DNA of 64,000 nucleotides from Nautilus pompilius. Its lineage: Eukaryota > Mollusca > Cephalopoda > Nautilida > Nautilidae. Both the position numbers and the translations under genes were made by a program. The notes under the pieces are model-generated. The model did not search any database. It had not been told where the DNA came from and worked only from the letters and a program-made list of their open reading frames with translations. Location: NCBI GenBank assembly GCA_018389105.1, contig JACATO010002455.1, forward strand, positions 124,001-188,000. The letters run 5' to 3'. This document shows positions 36,572 to 47,942 of this stretch, one piece after another. Within the stretch, counting starts at the first letter, position 1. Each line of letters begins with the position of its first letter.

Positions 36572-39115
36572 CAGAGGTCTTCAAAGTGGGGGTCGCGACC
36601 CCCAAGGGAGTCGCGTAACCATAGAAAGGGGGTCGCCAAAATTATAATTATGGAATTTTTTTTATAATATTCAACATTGTTTTTTTACTAATTTAACAAC
36701 AAACACATCAATTTTCAATATAAATTGACAATCGTTTTAATTTAAATGGTATTGTTAAACTTCATCAAGAAAGCAAAATAATATGATATTTCATTATAAC
36801 TTACCTTAACGATTCCTCTTCTTTTGTTTTATTTCTCACCTTCACTTATAAACTATGCATTACAATTTTTAATACGATCATGTCTCGCTCATCATTTTTT
36901 ATTTTAAGATAAATCGACGATGGATAAGTGGCTGATAAACAAGAGAAAAACCTCTGATGATTTGAGTGATGCCGGTACGATGGCAACCGGTGTAACAAGT
37001 TCTAAAGCGGAAGCAAAAGAGAATAAGCTTTTTTATGTGAAAAAAAGAAAGTACAACGAAACTTATTTACAATTTGGACTCACTTTCATTGAAATAAATA
37101 ATGAGCAGCGCCCAATGTGTGTGGTTTGCAGTGAGCACTTAGCAAGCGAAAGCATGAGGCCTGCAAAATTGAAAAGGCATCTCGAAACTAAACATCCTTC
37201 TTGTGTTAACAAACCCATGGAGTATTTTGAAAGGTTGTTGCAATCTACAAGAAAACAACAATCAAATATTGAAGCGCATTCTGTAACAAATTTAAAATAT
37301 TTGCGGGCATCGTATGAAGCATCTTTTTTGATTGCAAAGGCTAAAAAACCGTTTACAATTGGAGAAGAGCTTGCTCTTCCAATAGCCATCAGAATGACCG
37401 AAATTCTCATCGGACAAAAATATGCAAACGAATTAAAAAAAATTCCTATGGCTGACACCACAGTGAGCAGAAGAATTTCGAAAATTAGCGAGGACTTACA
37501 TGAACAATTACTAGAAAGAATTAAAGAAAATTCAAAATTCGCAATTCAATTGGATGAGACAACGGATATCACAAACATGGCACAATTATTAGTGTATGTA
37601 AGGTATTGCTACCACAATGATCTTCATGAAGATTTACTTTTTTGCAAGCCGTTGGAAGCACACGCTACAGGTGGGGCAATGTTTCAAAAAGTAGACGAAT
37701 TTTTTGAAGAAGTCGGATTAAAATGGGCTGACTGTGTTGGAGTTTGCACAGATGGTGCAGCCGCAATGACAGGAAAGAATGTTGGTTTCCACAGTAAAGT
37801 CAGATCCGTTTGTAAAAAGGAAGTAACCTTCACTCATTGCATGATTCATCGGGAGGTGCTAGCAACAAAAAAAATTAGCGAAGAATTGTGTGAAGTGCTA
37901 CAAGATTCAGTGAAAATAATCAATTACATTAAATCCCGTGCTCTTAATACTCGACTCTTTACGAATTTTTGCAAAGAAATGGGCTCAGAATTTGAATCTT
38001 TGCTGCTCCACACGGATATTAGATGGCTTTCAAGAGGTCGAGCTTTAAGAAGGCTACTGACATTAAAAAATGAAGTCATGTTATTTTTATCAAGTAATAA
38101 CTCGGATTTGGTAAGATACTTTCACAATGAAGACTAGGTTTCTAAACTTTATTATTTATCAGATATTCTTGACAAGCTTAATGAACTCAACATATCATTG
38201 CAAGGTGCAAACACAAATATTTTTACATTAACTTCGAAAATTCAAGGTTTCATTAAAAAAACTAATGTTTGGTTGATTAATGTGAAAAGAAACATATACG
38301 AAATGTTTCCATGTTTGGAAGAGTTCATAACCAAAAACGCACTAAGTTTTGAAAAAGTTAAACCAGTCATAATCGCTCATTTAGTAAGTTTAGCAGAAAA
38401 TTTCAAAAAGTATTTTCTCAAAGAATCAGACATGAGCCAATTTGCTTGGATTCAAAATCCATTTGATGTTGAGGTCGAAAAAGTGAGTAATCTTACAGTA
38501 AAGGCGCAGGAAGAATTGGCAGAACTTTCTTCTGATTCTTCTTTAAAAATCACGTTCGCTAAAATGAGTCTCATATCGTTTTGGTCTGGTCTTGATTCAG
38601 AATATTCGAACTTATCTCAGCTTGCAATAAACACTCTTCTACCTTTTGCATCGACTTATTTATGCGAAAGTGCTTTTTCGGCATTAACTAACCTAAAAAC
38701 AAAACATCGAGCAAATTTGAAATGTCTCGAAACCGTACTAAGACCAGCTTTGACAAAGTTAGAGCCTAGATTTGATCTTTTATGCAAAAAAATGCAATCG
38801 CATCAATCTCATTGATTCAAATGAAATGATATAATCTTAATAATGATATATGATTTTAACTGCTATTATCTTTCATAACCCCTTATTTTTTCGTACATAT
38901 GCTTATTTCTATCGTGCTTTTTTCTGTGAATTCTTTTATAAATAAATAAAAAAAGTAAAATATTTTTATTTCATGTTTAGCTTATGTTGATTTTTCGAAG
39001 CAATAAACTTTTTCGCTGCATTAACTTATTTTTTATTTATAAAAAATTTTGGTGGGTCACGAAAAAAAAATTTTTCCAAAAAGGGGTCGCGACAAAAAAA
39101 GTTTGAAGAGCACTG
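36572..39115 (+). mobile_element. hAT transposon (ZBED5-like, Charlie/Buster type), almost whole
   Basis: The element is 2,544 bp and flanked by a perfect 8-bp target duplication, CTCTAGAA, at 36,564-36,571 and 39,116-39,123, as expected for hAT. The ends are inverted repeats: left CAGAGGTCTTCAAAGTGGGG and right, read in reverse, CAGTGCTCTTCAAACTTTTT, with a GTCGCGACCCC segment on both sides. A single transposase gene occupies most of the inside and is interrupted by one stop codon. It interrupts Polinton copy 1. The intact duplication and nearly open gene make it one of the youngest insertions in the window. Confidence 0.96.
36920..38815 (+). pseudogene. hAT transposase (ZBED5/SCAND3-like), one in-frame stop
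   Basis: The product resembles the ZBED5, ZMYM6 and SCAND3-like proteins that derive from hAT transposases. It starts MDKWLINKRK. A BED-type zinc finger lies at about residues 45-95 (CVVC then HLETKH). The DDE domain shows FAIQLDETTD, VCTDGAAAMTG, THCMIHREVLA and DIRWLSRGRALRRLL. After codon 405 a single TAG (38,135-38,137) interrupts the frame, which then continues unshifted (VSKLYYLSDILDKLNELN) to residue 632. The C-terminal hAT dimerisation region contains LCESAFSALTNLKTKHR. Apart from the stop I see no frameshift. It may be a recently disabled copy, an allele, or a sequencing error; intact sister copies elsewhere in the genome are likely. Confidence 0.93.
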
Positions 39116-39123
39116 CTCTAGAA

Positions 39124-40380
39124 TAATTGACACAGTGGGTACATTTTTTTCTTTGCCTATCTTTTGGTAAATTCCTCATGAAATTGAAGTCGAAGTTTTA
39201 TTTATATGGAAAAATGCATTCAATTTTCTTTTTTTTTCATTTTCCTTTGAACAGCTGGCAGTTGGAAGTGACGGAGGATGAGCCAAAATTAGGGAGTCCA
39301 AAGTTGTAGTTTTGAAAGACGTTGGCCGAGTTTCATAAACTTTACAATAAAGATCGGGTTTGATTCTATTGATTAACGTACATAAAACACGACCTTTACC
39401 CTGCTTCTCGTCAGTTCGGCTCGACATTTTAGGTCAAGCCTCTAGTGTTCTATACAACATCATTTGTATCAAATAAAACTTCACAATGTAAATTGTATAA
39501 ATAATTTCGGGACATTTGGTAGCGAATATTTGTTGTTTTTTTTTTTTTAAAAATCTATCAATCTATTTTAATTCTATTTCACCAAAGGTGTGTTGCGACG
39601 AAGCGAGAATTCATTATATACGAGTGAGGAAACAGTGATAATAGCTCAACGTTTGGCTGTCGCATTCCGATTGCTGGTTAGTATTTATTATGAATTAGCT
39701 TCCAGAGAGCCCAATAAACCCGGACTGTCAGACTTATAATAAAATCTTCTACTTTTGCGTCTACCTCCGCATCCATCCGTGCAGGCGTTTGTAGGAAGCT
39801 AAATTTGTTTAGGAGCGAGGTGGGTCCGACAGAAAAGGGTCGCATACAACAACGATTTGTTTTTGCATGAAAGACTTTAAAAGGACACCTTTAGAGTAAA
39901 TTTTAGTAGAATTAAGTTTAAAAAGAAGTGGTAAGGATTTGGATATTATTGCATCTTCACTACAACAAAGACGATATGGCTTTTGGACGAAAGAAAGGGG
40001 CTTCTCTTACGTAAATTCTCTATCGTCAGTACAATTAACTACAGAGAGAATTGGTGCAGACTGTCGTTACCATTCAGAGATCCTGACGACGACAGCAACA
40101 ACCGTGTATATAGGAACATTGCACGAAAGCCCTCAAACTATTGTTTCGATGATCTCATTGTGCCAGATTTTCCTCCCAAACAGAGCCAGTCTCCTTGCCG
40201 CACCACTCCTTTACTCTTTGTAGAATTAAAATTTACTTTTTATAATTTCCTTCCGAAACCATACCAAAGTCGTTCGTCTATTTTGAGTTGTCATTTTAGA
40301 ATAAGGTTATTCACAAAGTGGCATTTACTTGTTGATCTTGGATTCTACCTGTCCAGCGAGTATGATTGAACCTACCTTGG
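39124..40380. other. Spacer between the two Polinton copies
   Basis: The sequence is GC-richer than the island on either side. Overlapping frames at 39,939-40,369 (94 and 128 codons) do not resemble any family I recognise. This could be the far end of copy 1 or host DNA; no terminal repeat is visible. A T-run lies near 39,537-39,549. Confidence 0.4.
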
Positions 40381-42299
40381 CCTAATGAGCTGTTTGGAGA
40401 TATTAATGCAACTGCTGGTAAATTTTCCAAATTCTCATTATGAATAGAGTTAGTAACACTCTTCCAAAACTGGATTTTAAATAAACATCAACATAGTTTT
40501 TAGCTGATACATAATAATCATAATTTTTATCGCTAGATGATAGTGATTTTACATTTGTGTTATATTTATAGCACTGGATCCAGATAACGGCGCAACTAGA
40601 TTTGTAATTTGTTACTGTTTAGATTTGCTAAGTCTTTTAACAGCATTTGTTAAACTATCACCAACATACTTCTTAGTTGTTGATTCATTGTTAACTGGAT
40701 TTTCGGTATTTCTAATTTTTGTTTTTTTTTTTTATTTTAGATATATTACTAAATAAGAGGTAATACTATCATAGCTAATTTTATCAAACATATATATTTC
40801 ATAACTATTTTTTTTATGTAGCAAATGTGAGTTCTTTAGTTTCTATTTTATTGTATCGTTAAAAGCTTTTATTTTTGGACCAACACTTATATTTAAAAAT
40901 TCTGATCTGTTTTCATGTAATCTTTAGTTATTTTTTCCAAGACGAAAATGTTATTTTAAGCTTTGCATTTGTAGTTTTTTTTTTCTGAATTAACCATTGC
41001 GCTTTCTCCCTCTATTAATTTATCACCCCTATAATGTTGGCCTTAATTCGTTAGTAAAACATCAACTTTGCCTCTAGCATTCGAAATTCGACGATTATTT
41101 TTGTCAAAAGCTTAAAACCGATTAAATTAATAACATTACTAGTCAGAATTCCATTCTATTCAAAATATATTTATTGTTTATGCTAACTCCATTATTAGAA
41201 TTAACAGGAATATTAATATTTATAATCCTGTAATTATCTAAATTTAAATATTTAGCAATTAAACCTAAACCATCTTGTTTAAAAACATTTGACGTGCTTA
41301 AAACAAAGATACCAATGATTTATCTTTCTCACTGAATCCAAACTTGTTCACACTCATTGTTTAAAATAAGATAAAAACTTTGGTTAATTGGTAGGTGTTT
41401 TTTTTATTTAGAAAGTTCAACTATTTCTATAAACAATTTATTTTCTTTTTCTTTGTTAAATAACCATGACATAAAATTATATAGTTCATAGTGTGAGTTT
41501 ACTTAACTCTTTTCAATTATTTTAATATTCTTTTCTATCTTCAGTTTTCTTGATGGTATAGATACTACAGAAGATGTTAAACTAAACGTACTAAGAACAA
41601 TTTATGTCATCGTAAGAAAAAGAAAAACAGAATCACATACATGAAAGCGAGACAGAAATAACAATTCTTTATAATTATTTTAGTATGATTTTTTTTAAAA
41701 CTTTAATTGACTCTTTATGATCTTGAAACTTTTAAAAGAAATAGTCTTAGTTTTATTTGATTTCACTAAGATCAATAAAACTAAATTTACATCCTACATT
41801 ATCTAGAGGTTCAATTTCATGTATAACTTTTCATTTATTCCTTTTAAACATAACTGTCCACAAATGACTCTCTTTCTAGTTTTGATTGTAAATATGTGAT
41901 GCAAATAATTTTTTTAACGAAACTGTCTACCGAGCCGTAATTTTTTTTATATATTAAAAAAAATTAATAAGAGCAGGAAGAAAACCAAATAATCATTTTT
42001 ATTAACTTTATACCAACAACTTTACTAGGTACTATGATGTTTAACTGAATGTGAGTTTAAAACACCACATTCTATTTTATTACTTTATTAGGAAGAGTAT
42101 CTCGTATAAATCTTTTTAAAACTGTTTAAATTTTTACCATAATTTTCTATATTGTCGGTTCTAAAGTTAATAAAACTGTCTTCTCTAAAAATTAGCATCA
42201 GTTTTTTGTATAATGTTTTGAAAAATTAGGTCAAAATATTAAATCATCGTAAAAAAATCCATCTTTCTTTCCGTACATCATTAAGTAAACATCTATATA

Positions 42300-42490
42300 A
42301 AAGTTTTAACCCTTTTTCGATATGAACCACTACCATGATAAAGATACAAATCCATACCCGCAGCTCTTTGTCCACCAGCGTGAGTTAGTCCTCCAAGAGA
42401 ATTGGTGAGTATTGAACATAAAATTGGTAAAATAGTTCCAAGAAATTCACCAACTTTTAAACTTTTAGCAACATTTTGTGCATCTTCATC
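42300..42490 (-). pseudogene. Polinton minor-capsid-like segment
   Basis: The - strand gives a glycine-rich stretch, LGGLTHAGGQRAAGMDLYLY, preceded by a hydrophobic run. This is reminiscent of the short minor capsid or core proteins of Polintons, which carry a hydrophobic glycine-rich region before a basic tail. Only this fragment is recognisable, and the assignment is tentative. Confidence 0.4.
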
Positions 42491-43699
42491 ACAAATCTCA
42501 TTAAAACCTTTTGGTTATAATGATGTCACAACACTGTCTACAAATTCTGGTAGATGTTCAATTTGAGCCACCCTCAGAAAACAGTTTTGGAAATATACTC
42601 TCTAAGAACAAGTAAAAACCTTTCTTGCCTCCTACCATGATTCATTTGTAACATGCTAAGTTTTAAATAAAAATCCTTACCGTTTTTCTTCCTTATTTTT
42701 CGGCTTCTTTAATAAGAAGAGGAATGTCCCCGTGTAATTATTTTTTTCTACCTCTTAGCAATTTTTGGTTTTGATACTCAATTAGAGGAAACTCATAAAA
42801 ATATACTGCTCCATTTATTTAGCAAAATATTTTATAGAATAAATTTTTAATACACCGTTTAATCTATAACCATTTGATTGTACCCGAATACTTTTATCTG
42901 ACAAAACGAGTACAAAGTCTGATATTTCCAGGATAATTTTGGTTAAAAGCAACCTAAAGCTTTATATCAGTTAAGACATTGTTTTGGTCTTTCTGTTTGT
43001 CTACTTACCTCAAAAACAATCAGACTTTAAAGTTAGTAGGTGTAACTTGATTAACGGAAACCACGTCATCTGTTTCATAAAACTTGTTTAAAGTCTACCA
43101 TTTCTTTATAAATTCTACAAAATAATTTCGTCTAAAATCTAAATTTTAGATTAACTGTGGGATATTTGTCACTATTTAGAAAACATAAGTATTGATAATT
43201 GAACAGTAATTATATATAGGATCTGCCTCTTGGTTATTTCCAATACCAGTTTGAAATTGAAATAGTCAACTTCCAATCAAAAATTAGTAGTTTGTATAGT
43301 TGCAATAGAATCGAAATGTGTATTGGCACAACCAATGTTATTGGTTACCTTAGTTTGAAGCATCTTAGCAGATTTTAGTTGCTGCTCATCAGACAACTCT
43401 ATATGTTGTGTATGTATATATATATATAGCGTATAAACACTATCTTTTTCAAATTAACTTTTCTAACATTAATTTTTTTTGCTCTAGAAGTTGCATCATC
43501 ATCTCCCTTTTTCCTAAAAAACTATTTGATTTTTCATTCCGTGCAGCATTTTTAAAATAGCCTTCACAAAACCAAAGGATATGAGTTAGAAAGATGATGA
43601 AACTAGATCGACCTTGGGAATTGATTATTTTTCTATGTAATCACGCCTTTCTTTAAATTCTATATTAGCATCTGCAGCTGCTTCATTTCTGTCTCTATA

Positions 43700-44085
43700 T
43701 CAACAGAGTCAATGCATGCGACCGACTGCAATCATTTGGATAAGTTATTAATTCTCTCACAGTTGTTGCTTGACACGGATAAAGAACCTTCTTCATTTCC
43801 TTACCACCTAAAATATATTTAATCTGACTAAATAAATGCAAAATTCCAATATTTTCAAACTGACACTATCAGAATCAGCATAATATTCGCATTATCAGCT
43901 TTTTAGGATTTCTCTGTCAAACAATATCCCAGCTTTATGAGATAACAAATGTACATCTTGATTTTGAATTGCAATATTAATTTCTGAGCTAGAATTATTT
44001 AGATTTGTTTCATTTCTAGACTCGTATTCATGAAACTTATATTTATTTAGAGTTTCATCAATAATGAAAATTTCTTTGTCAATAT
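43700..44085 (-). pseudogene. Polinton capsid-type protein relic (N-terminal part)
   Basis: The - strand reads FIIDETLNKYKFHEYES and then NIAIQNQDVHLLSHKAG. This pattern (a polar start followed by IAIQNQD) recalls the start of jelly-roll capsid proteins encoded by animal Polintons. I cannot say whether it is the major or the minor capsid protein. Broken; a small diverged part of the region is shared with copy 1 near 27.2 kb. Confidence 0.5.
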
Positions 44086-45509
44086 ATACTATTTAATATA
44101 CAAAAATCTACTTTGAAAACCCTTTTGATTCTACAGAAACTTTGTTAATTTAATAGCAACTTTAGTTGATTACGTGACAACTTGGTTGGTTTTATAGTTG
44201 CTTTCTGTTTATTTTACTTTTTTGTAAGTTTTCAGTTCCTGATTAACAATTAAAACATTTATTTCGAATAGCAGTTTTTATTTTCACATTACAAAAATTT
44301 GTAGTTTTTAAATTTAATTTTTAAAGAATCCGAAGCTTTTTAAACTGTATAAATACTTTCATTGCATTTATTTATTTATTTATTTATTTATAGTTATTAT
44401 TGTTTTTGGATTATAAATTAATCCACTTCATAGAATTTATTCTTTTTCAGCTCTTTTATTTTTCTGAAGCATTTTTTTTTTTTTAAAAAATCCAAATATT
44501 GTATCTTTTAAATTTATCTGAAATACAATCTATGTGATACTTCATTTCGGAGATCCATACTATTTCCATCTTCATCTGCAGTCCAAATTTGAATGCTTGA
44601 AATATATTTATTAATTAGTTTAGCAAAATAATAATTTTTTTAGTTTTTCAAATATTATGCATCATTGTCGTGATAAACAGCTAAAATGTGTATTTAAAAT
44701 CTGACACTTTTTACAATACATTTAGTAAGAATATTTTCTTCTGATTTTGTTTTAGCTAAATGTTTTCATTAACCAGGCGAGTCGACAATCAAATAGTTAT
44801 CATCAATATTAATCTCTTTAGGAATTAGTTATTTGACAAATAATTTAATTGAATATTTGTTATATTTTGTTTTGTAAATCAAATTCAGACTGCCCATCCT
44901 TAGAAGTTAAATAATATGCAAACTATGCATCTACACTTCTTTTAGAAGGACTGATTTCGGCCTTCAAACGTAGTATTAATTCAAGATATAGATAAAGGAA
45001 TAGGGAATCTAACAATGACGCTTCTTCTGTTGGTATTAATGTTTTAAGGGTTAAAGCTACAAGTTATAGATATTGAAAGGTAGGTACCGAAAAAGGGCAA
45101 AGCTCTTTGCTCATTGGTATTCATAATCGACATGAAATAATTTTTTGAGTTGGTGTAAAAAGCTTGTTTACCTATTTTTTCACCAAGTAACTTTCTCTAA
45201 ATAATTTATATAGGAAATCAAATCCTTAAATTTTTATCTCTTTTCTCTTTTTTATTTTATGAAACATTTTATACATATATAAAATCAATCAAGCAAAGGT
45301 GTCGTGACATGGTTTAGCCTTTTAAGCGAAACTCCCTTCAGATTCGTTAGGGGAGATAATAAAATTCATCAAACTTTGAACGGTATCTTCCATTATATTC
45401 GCGAAATTATTTGTCTAAAACTATAAACTCATAGTCTGACTCCCAATATTTTTTTACAAATTATTTAAATCAATCAAAAGTCATATCTCGACTAACCAAG
45501 TCATCCCCA

Positions 45510-46045
45510 ACATGTTGCACATCGTTTTTAGACAATGGAAAATAGATAATAGCTTTTGAATTACCTCTGATTCGTTACGTCTGGGAAGTTTGTGGTAGTT
45601 TAGGGAAATATAAAAGTTATCCTACCACCAGTATAAAATGCTTCGGAGTTTGTTCGATTATTGTCTCACACAAAAGGTCATCAAATATAAATTAATTTTT
45701 AATTTTCAAGCAAATACTTTCTAGTAATTTTAGTTCATCTTCTTTTCATCTATCATTTCCCACATTTTGTGAGTATACATTTGTACTCTTAAATGTATTT
45801 TTATTTGCAAAATTATTTATTATCTGTAGTTCATTAAACTTCTTAGCAAACCCACTTTTATAATTTGATATTAAGGTTGATGTACAAATTTTCCAAAAAC
45901 ATCTAATCTGAATGTAACAACGGACGCACAAGTAGTTTTACCGCATCCATCTTCTCCTGTAATCAATCTGCGTATATTTCTAGTTAATACAAAATTATAA
46001 TTTTTTACTATTTATATTTTTCCTATAAGTTTTTAATTTATTCAT
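45510..46045 (-). pseudogene. Polinton packaging ATPase relic (copy 2)
   Basis: This is the counterpart of 31,290-31,835, nearly identical over its whole length and with the same P-loop and acidic-strand segments. Broken. Confidence 0.75.
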
Positions 46046-46589
46046 TTATTTTAAATAAAGGGTTAACCGCTCATTTATCCTCCTTTTATTTACCGTGATT
46101 AGTTTCAGGCTCTTCTTTACCATCAGTTACTTCTGTAAACTGAAGACTATCAGACGGAACGCACCCTTGATGATCTCTATGGGAATCATCAATAAAATCT
46201 TCCAAAGCCCTCCAAGCCTAATCTGTACAATTTGAAGACAAAAAATAAGATGAATAAATTCTGAATTTACTATACATTAAAAGACTATAATGTATTGTGT
46301 GAAATGTAAAAAAAACTAAAACTAATATAAAAGGTGAAGAACAGTTCAACAGTAAGGATAATCGACTAATGTCAAGAGGAACGTCTCTAATCTGTGTGGG
46401 AAAATGATGTCTTTTTCAGGATATTAATTGTTCTTTGGAAGTGGTATTCGGTAATATTTAGGACGACTTGGCTTTCCTTGGAATAAATATCGTGGTGAAA
46501 GACATTTACCGAGATGTGTGACTATTGTGGTCCGGTAACACGATTAGATTTAATATTAAATCCAGATAATTCGAGAAAACACAAGGAAA

Positions 46590-47720
46590 AACTAATCAGT
46601 GAAATTGATTGAGCAACTTATAAAGAATGATTTAAGATACAATGATGGTGATTCCGCAGTCAATTTTGTTGGTGATATTAAAAACAGACAAAAAATTTAT
46701 AAAGATTTAATTCCTGATCTTAATGATATTAAAAATTCTACTTTTAAAAAAAAATATATAATAATTGTTTTGTTAAAATATTTTTTGGACGTTGCGCCAA
46801 AGGTTTTCTGGTTCCGGTTCCGGTTCAAATGAAAAAGTAATTCAATAAGACTTGAAACTTGCCTTGTAGTCGTTGAGGAATTGAAAAATCTGTTAGGAAA
46901 AATTACCCTGGAAGGTGTTTGCTCATTTAATAGATGATATTTGGTCATCGGATTTGGCTGATATGCAAGCTTTCTTTAATGGAATAAAGGTTATAACGAT
47001 ATATTAAATGTAATAGCTGTATTTATTTAAATAAGCATTGAATGTTCTTTTAAAAGATAAACTTTGGAAATCTCTAATAGAGACATTTAAATATTTATTT
47101 CAACAGTTCGTTAGAAAACCAAATATATTATTGACTGCTAAGGGAATTGGATTCGTTAACAGAACTACTAAGAATTTTCAGACGAAATAGAATTTTATTG
47201 TGCATGTGATGGACTTTTAACAGTTGTTGTTGAGAGATTTAAAAAATTATATGTGGAAAAGGTTTACAAAAATTAATAATATTACAGTAATTGAATAAGC
47301 ATTTTGTATACATTAATGATTAGATACCATAACAAAAGCCATAGATATGTTGCCATGTCACCAAAGGAAACAGATGAAAAAAAAATTAAAACCAGGTTTA
47401 AAAAGTTAAATAAAGGAATGAAACAAAAATAAGAGACATTGATTTATTAAAGCTAATGGTTTTCTGCGAAGATATCGATACAAAACGCGCTTTAAAAAGT
47501 ATTTTTTGAACATATGAGTCAAAAGCATTAGATAAAGAAAAAATATTAGGAACATTTTATAAGCAAGAGTTACAAAAAACAAACATATCCCACTAAAAGT
47601 GTCACTAGGTTAACGGAGATTGAAATTTATAAGGTAAAATTGATTTATCATCTGATAGATACAACTTATTGGTAAAGGGAGATAAAGCAACTTTAGTTTA
47701 ATTAATTTTATAAATATTAT
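46590..47720 (+). pseudogene. Polinton integrase relic (copy 2)
   Basis: Remains of the retroviral-type (RVE) integrase on the + strand. The clearest segments are VERFKKLYVEKVY (about 47,230-47,268) and HNKSHRYVAMSPKETDE (about 47,325-47,375), which match the end of the catalytic core in Polinton integrases. The N-terminal region begins in the open frame at 46,599. It converges with the polymerase relic on the opposite strand. Broken in many places. Confidence 0.75.
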
Positions 47721-47942
47721 GTTTTTCCGATGTAATTAAGTTCATATTTTTATGTATTTGCTCTATATTATATATCATATCTGTAATTTTATAGTTTTAT
47801 TTAATTTTATTCCTTTACAGTCTGTTTTTAAATTCAAGATCTATTGCATACGTTTTAGATTGAAGTCCACAAAATGCATTATTTTTTTTGCAAACTTAAC
47901 TCATCTTTCATATTTTCTACAACATTTAATTGTGTTTTTATT

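Noticed and set aside
39939-40369. Two overlapping frames between the Polinton copies
   Set aside because: Neither frame resembles a family I know. Kept only as part of an unassigned spacer.
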